Both the position numbers and the translations under genes were made by a program. A DNA stretch of 10,000 nucleotides from Botryococcus braunii (Eukaryota; Chlorophyta; Trebouxiophyceae): the NCBI GenBank assembly GCA_002005505.1, contig KV908354.1:604768-614767 (forward strand), written 5' to 3'. The notes beneath the pieces are model-generated. The model was not told where the DNA came from. It saw nothing but the letters and a program-made list of their open reading frames with translations, and did not search any database. Positions 7,100 through 10,000 of the stretch are shown here, in pieces (the first letter of the stretch is position 1; each line of letters opens with the position of its first letter).

Positions 7100-7425
7100 T
7101 CTACCAGTGGCTAACCACTTTGCTGCAGAAGTACACCAAAGGCTGACCCACCTATCTGGTTTCGTTTTAATGCCACACCAAGAGTTCTTGAAGAACCCAT
7201 TCTAAAACCAAATACCATGCCATACAATCTGTGGACCACGCATGCAGCACAGATACCAACAATCCATGTCGTTCCAGATCTACCACGTTCATATGCATTC
7301 TGAAACAACGCTGGAGCAAGTTGAAAGCTCTGATGTTGGACGCCGCAGTCTTGTCACAAGCACACAAGGGTGCGCGTGGCAGGATACTTAGACAAGGCTG
7401 CCACATGCATGTGGCACGTCCTGCT
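7100..7425. other. No gene seen
   Basis: Open frames of 87 (+, from 7231) and 103 (-) codons overlap here and neither is recognisable. The plus-strand one ends in the A+T-rich patch with AATAAA signals, so a 3' UTR of a plus-strand gene is possible but unsupported. Confidence 0.3.
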
Positions 7426-7495
7426 AATAAAGGGCACACGATGTACAACAACGACCAAATAAAACCAGAATACTTCACTATTTATTTTAAATAAA
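7426..7495 (+). terminator. Cluster of three plus-strand AATAAA signals
   Basis: AATAAA occurs at 7426-7431, 7458-7463 and 7490-7495 in an A+T-rich stretch. These match the polyadenylation hexamer, but no plus-strand gene ending here could be identified. Confidence 0.3.
7481..7486 (-). terminator. Minus-strand AATAAA directly after a stop codon
   Basis: On the minus strand TAA (7489-7487) is followed at once by AATAAA (7486-7481). This would give the minus-strand frame above it a 3' UTR of only a few tens of bases. Confidence 0.35.
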
Positions 7496-7987
7496 ACCAT
7501 AAACCCCACCCTTATGAAGCACAATATTACCCCAGCCCAGCATCTGCTGGCGAATTAATTGCACACCCACAGAACAAAAGTCGCACAGGAAAGTAGGCCA
7601 GAGAGCTCCAAGGCATGGCCGCTCCACTCTGGCTACATTAGCCTGGCTTTCTTCTTCAATTAACCAGCAACTCCCTGCAATGGTAGTCAGCAGCCAGGCC
7701 CAGTTGCTTCTTGAGCAAGAGAGACCAGCCAAGAAGATGAATGATGAATCAGGCCAAGATTTGTGCGTGGGGCCAGAATCGCCCACAAGAACGAATCGTG
7801 AGGTGCCAGCTTTTGAATCAAAAAGCGACATCATCTTCACTGACTGCTCAAAAGGAGTGTGATGGCATGAACATAGTGTTGTCTGCACCATCACTCCACA
7901 GCTACCAAGTGGTGAGGACAATGCACACACCCAATCAGCCCTTGGTTGTAACGCTACCCGTACTGTGAGACTCCCACCCCTTTCTGG
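7487..7987 (-). CDS. Unrecognised terminal-exon candidate
   Basis: The minus strand is open over 166 codons from 7987, then TAA at 7489-7487. At its upper edge lies a T-rich acceptor, TTATGTTGTGTTGCAG, directly before CCAGAAAGG, and at its lower edge the stop is followed by AATAAA. Together this is what a last coding exon would look like. The product would be rich in Cys (about nine) and Trp, with scattered hydrophobic patches (LVGDSG, SSFIFLAGLSC, WAWLLTTIAGSCW) and no family I recognise. A second acceptor, CTACCATTGCAG, inside the frame (exon from 7675) gives a shorter alternative. A plus-strand ATG frame of 60 codons (7680-7862) with more ordinary composition lies opposite and competes with this model. 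Confidence 0.3.
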   Translation of the reverse strand, partial: PERGGSLTVRVALQPRADWVCALSSPLGSCGVMVQTTLCSCHHTPFEQSVKMMSLFDSKAGTSRFVLVGDSGPTHKSWPDSSFIFLAGLSCSRSNWAWLLTTIAGSCWLIEEESQANVARVERPCLGALWPTFLCDFCSVGVQLIRQQMLGWGNIVLHKGGVYGFI

Positions 7988-8038
7988 CTGCAACACAACA
8001 TAAATGGTACGAAGAATCAGCTAAGCCTCTCAAGGAAC

Positions 8039-8085
8039 CACACGTGCTCATGACTAAACGAATGAATGTGACACACGTGCCCATG
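8039..8085. promoter_or_regulatory. Paired G-box motifs in a 14-bp direct repeat
   Basis: CACACGTGCTCATG at 8039-8052 recurs as CACACGTGCCCATG at 8072-8085, one base different and 33 bp apart. Each holds CACGTG, the core G-box bound by plant bZIP and bHLH factors or the E-box of animals. Position relative to any promoter is unknown. Confidence 0.4.
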
Positions 8086-8306
8086 CAGGTCCGAAAATGG
8101 GAGAACAGAAGCCCAGTTACTTTCTCGTTAACCTCCAGATCTTGTCCACCCATCCATCCCTCCCAACACGCAGACTACAAACAACCCATCCACTGGAGAG
8201 CCGATCAGACTTAGAGTAGCTCATCCAGGGACACGGGGAACTCCAGCGTCAGCGTCAGGTCACATTTCAGTCCGAAATTTGCCACAATTGGGATCGTCCC
8301 GGCTCA

Positions 8307-8753
8307 GAAACGGAAGAAATTGTGCCAAAAAGCCAAAAAAAATTCGAACTTGCTGAAGTTCCCAGGGACACAGTAGCATGATCCAGCAGCGCAAACTCGC
8401 CGGGCCCGGATCACAGCCACTATTAACACAACCATTGGCTCCCACTGGTCGAAAGAAGTAAAAAGGATCGGGTCACTCAGCCATTCCAAAGTGTAACGAC
8501 AATACCTCCTCCGATGACTTTCCTTCTCCCTGACCAACGCCGTGAGCCGGGATGGGGCCAAAACCAGGGACAACCACCGCCTCAGGAGACTGGCCTTGAC
8601 CCTGGCGGGGTCAAAGCAGAGGTTCGGGCCGCCCAACCCCTGCTTTGACCCTTGAAAGGACCTAAACTTATCGTATAAGAAAGCGCAACTGTTCCTCTCT
8701 GAATGGATGTCTCTTGTACCATGAAACCAATTAAGCCCCCAGCCTCGGTACAG
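8307..8753 (-). CDS. Unrecognised long open frame (149 codons)
   Basis: The frame is open between TAG (8756-8754) and TGA (8306-8304) on the minus strand, with no ATG near its upper end. It would therefore have to be an exon or a decayed sequence. The text includes RDIHSERNSCAFLYDKFRSF, then LLRRWLSLVLAPSRLTALV, a basic RRRYCRY patch and a hydrophobic WEPMVVLIVAV stretch. I recognise no domain. The basic-hydrophobic mix is not typical of a soluble enzyme, and chance in a GC-balanced region is possible. Confidence 0.2.
8608..8651. repeat. Inverted repeat GGGTCAAAGCAG / CTGCTTTGACCC
   Basis: Left arm 8608-8622 and right arm 8637-8651 pair over 15 positions with one mismatch; the outer 12 are perfect. 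The spacer is 14 bases. It may form a hairpin or be a dyad binding site. Confidence 0.85.
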
Positions 8754-8756
8754 CTA

Positions 8757-9496
8757 GCTCAACTGTCACATAGGGGATCCTCTGAGGACCCTGCAAGCCC
8801 TCCTTGCGGCCTCATTAGGTTTTTGGCCATCCCAAAGGGGAAGCCTCGTCCGTCTGGGCCATGAACATAACACACCCCAAAAAGTGACAGGTCGCCTCGC
8901 CTTCCCAAAGCCATGGCAAGCATCCAAGTGCGAGGCCAGCAAGAGATCGTTCATTTCTACCCATTTTGAACGTCGCACAAGGAATAGCCGAAGAATGTTG
9001 CTGGTGCTCTTCTAAGCCAAGCTCAACAGATGCCCTGGGTTTCACCCCAGGATGCTACACAGGAATTCCTTTGATTCCAGCATTTGCCGGAAAAGCAACA
9101 ATGCCATGTGTAAAACTTCCCCATACCAAACCATACTTGAGACCCTGTGTCTGGCATTGCCATATGTAACAATCAAAAATAATCAAAAACCTGCTAACAC
9201 AAACTGCAAACTAATCACATCTAAATCTCCGATATAACAGCCCTTTCAAGTTCAATAATGAGGTTCAAAGCCGACATGCTCGTCGGAAATAAAACAAAGC
9301 CAGCATGCAGCGATATTCAGGAATAGTGGCCCAACGACAACTTACATAAGAGGGCATATGATTCTAACAGCGACAACACCGCTAACATTTGCCTTCCCCT
9401 CGAGGCCCCCGAACTTATGTACACAGACACGGATGCATGGGCTCTAGCACTTTCCACCCCGATCGAAATTTGCATGCAGCTTCCGCGACCTCAGGT
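8757..9496. other. No gene seen
   Basis: Overlapping frames of 60-76 codons occur on both strands (for example 8815-9045 minus and 8966-9169 plus), none recognisable. The sequence becomes A+T-richer from about 9170 to 9300. Confidence 0.4.
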
Positions 9497-9725
9497 TACA
9501 CAACCCAGCTTTCCCTAACCAAACCATACACAACCCAGCTTCTGCCCCCAAGAGATACACAACCTGCTTCGCACTGCCACAAGGACACACAACCCGCCTC
9601 CCCAACCAAAGGGTATGCAACGTTGCTTCCACTACCAAAGCATACGCAAACTCACATCCACTACCTCAGGATACGCAACCCCTAACCTCCTATGTGAGCT
9701 ACACCTGACTTTCTGCCGTGCGGCC
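9497..9725. repeat. Degenerate minisatellite, 28-30-bp units
   Basis: Units begin TACACAACCC or a close variant at 9497, 9527, 9556, 9586, 9614, 9643, 9672 and about 9700, that is periods of 30, 29, 30, 28, 29, 29 and 28. Each has a TAC/TATRCAAC head, a GCTTCC-like middle and an ACCAAAG/CCACAAGG-like end. The first two units are most alike and divergence grows to the right. Unit lengths are not multiples of three, so the open frame across it (9389-9685) is not a protein repeat. Confidence 0.85.
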
Positions 9726-10000
9726 CTCATGCCCTCCCCCCCCTTCCAGCCCCAAGCTCCACATACCAAGACCACTGCCTGGGGCTGGAGCAGGACGACA
9801 CAACATGAAGCAGGACGTTCCAGCACGGGGTGCAGTTCCTTGTTATCAGCTCAGTCCTTTCTCCATATCAGCCGGAGCAACCAACTTCACCCAAAACCCC
9901 AATCCTAAATCCAGTAGGCGGTATCCCAAGACTTGGGGCTGATTGGCTGATGCACGCACCTAGTCAACATGCGAAGCAATGTGGAGCACCGTGGTGGAGA
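9726..10000. other. No gene seen
   Basis: A C8 run (9736-9743) and short frames only. The overlapping plus- and minus-strand frames have no recognisable content. Confidence 0.4.

Noticed and set aside
9497..9725. CRISPR-like array (about 29-bp repeats)
   Set aside because: There is no separation into constant repeats and unique spacers; units are contiguous and degenerate, and the window is eukaryotic.

Overview
The window looks like gene-sparse, intron-rich nuclear DNA of a eukaryote. The evidence is one recognisable terminal coding exon with a splice acceptor, long microsatellites, a 26-base poly(T) tract, several AATAAA signals, and no operon-like packing. The only protein I recognise is the C-terminal KOW/SH3-like end of KIN17 (273-461, +). 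Its wording (a GVDTDKF stretch and a YEDICKL ending) is closer to what I remember of green-plant KIN17 than of animal or fungal forms. I therefore lean towards a streptophyte (charophyte alga or bryophyte-grade plant), but this rests on memory of the family and is weak.

Layout. 1-272 is probably the last KIN17 intron and 273-461 its last exon. 462-2240 is non-coding, with two short tandem duplications (798-891 and 1126-1202). 2345-2807 carries an open frame of doubtful status that runs into a poly(T) tract (2808-2833). That tract is the A-tail of something lying on the minus strand, where a 104-codon open frame stops exactly at the tail. 3604-4203 (-) is the best unrecognised coding candidate: a 200-codon frame with an acceptor directly before its ATG and a perfect GTAAGT donor inside it.

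4645-6250 holds several unrecognised open frames. From about 5080 the DNA becomes clearly richer in CpG than the rest of the window, and this ends near a compound (CT)n-C12-(TG)n-(TGGG)4 microsatellite at 6434-6619. A perfect 27-bp inverted repeat with a GGGG loop lies at 7042-7099. 7487-7987 (-) reads like a terminal exon: acceptor, 167 open codons, TAA, then AATAAA within an A+T patch that also holds plus-strand AATAAA signals. 8307-8753 (-) is another long open frame without a recognisable product. 9497-9725 is a degenerate minisatellite of 28-30 bp units.

No tRNA, rRNA, CRISPR array, insertion sequence or complete retroelement was recognised. Apart from KIN17, no functional links between genes can be drawn.
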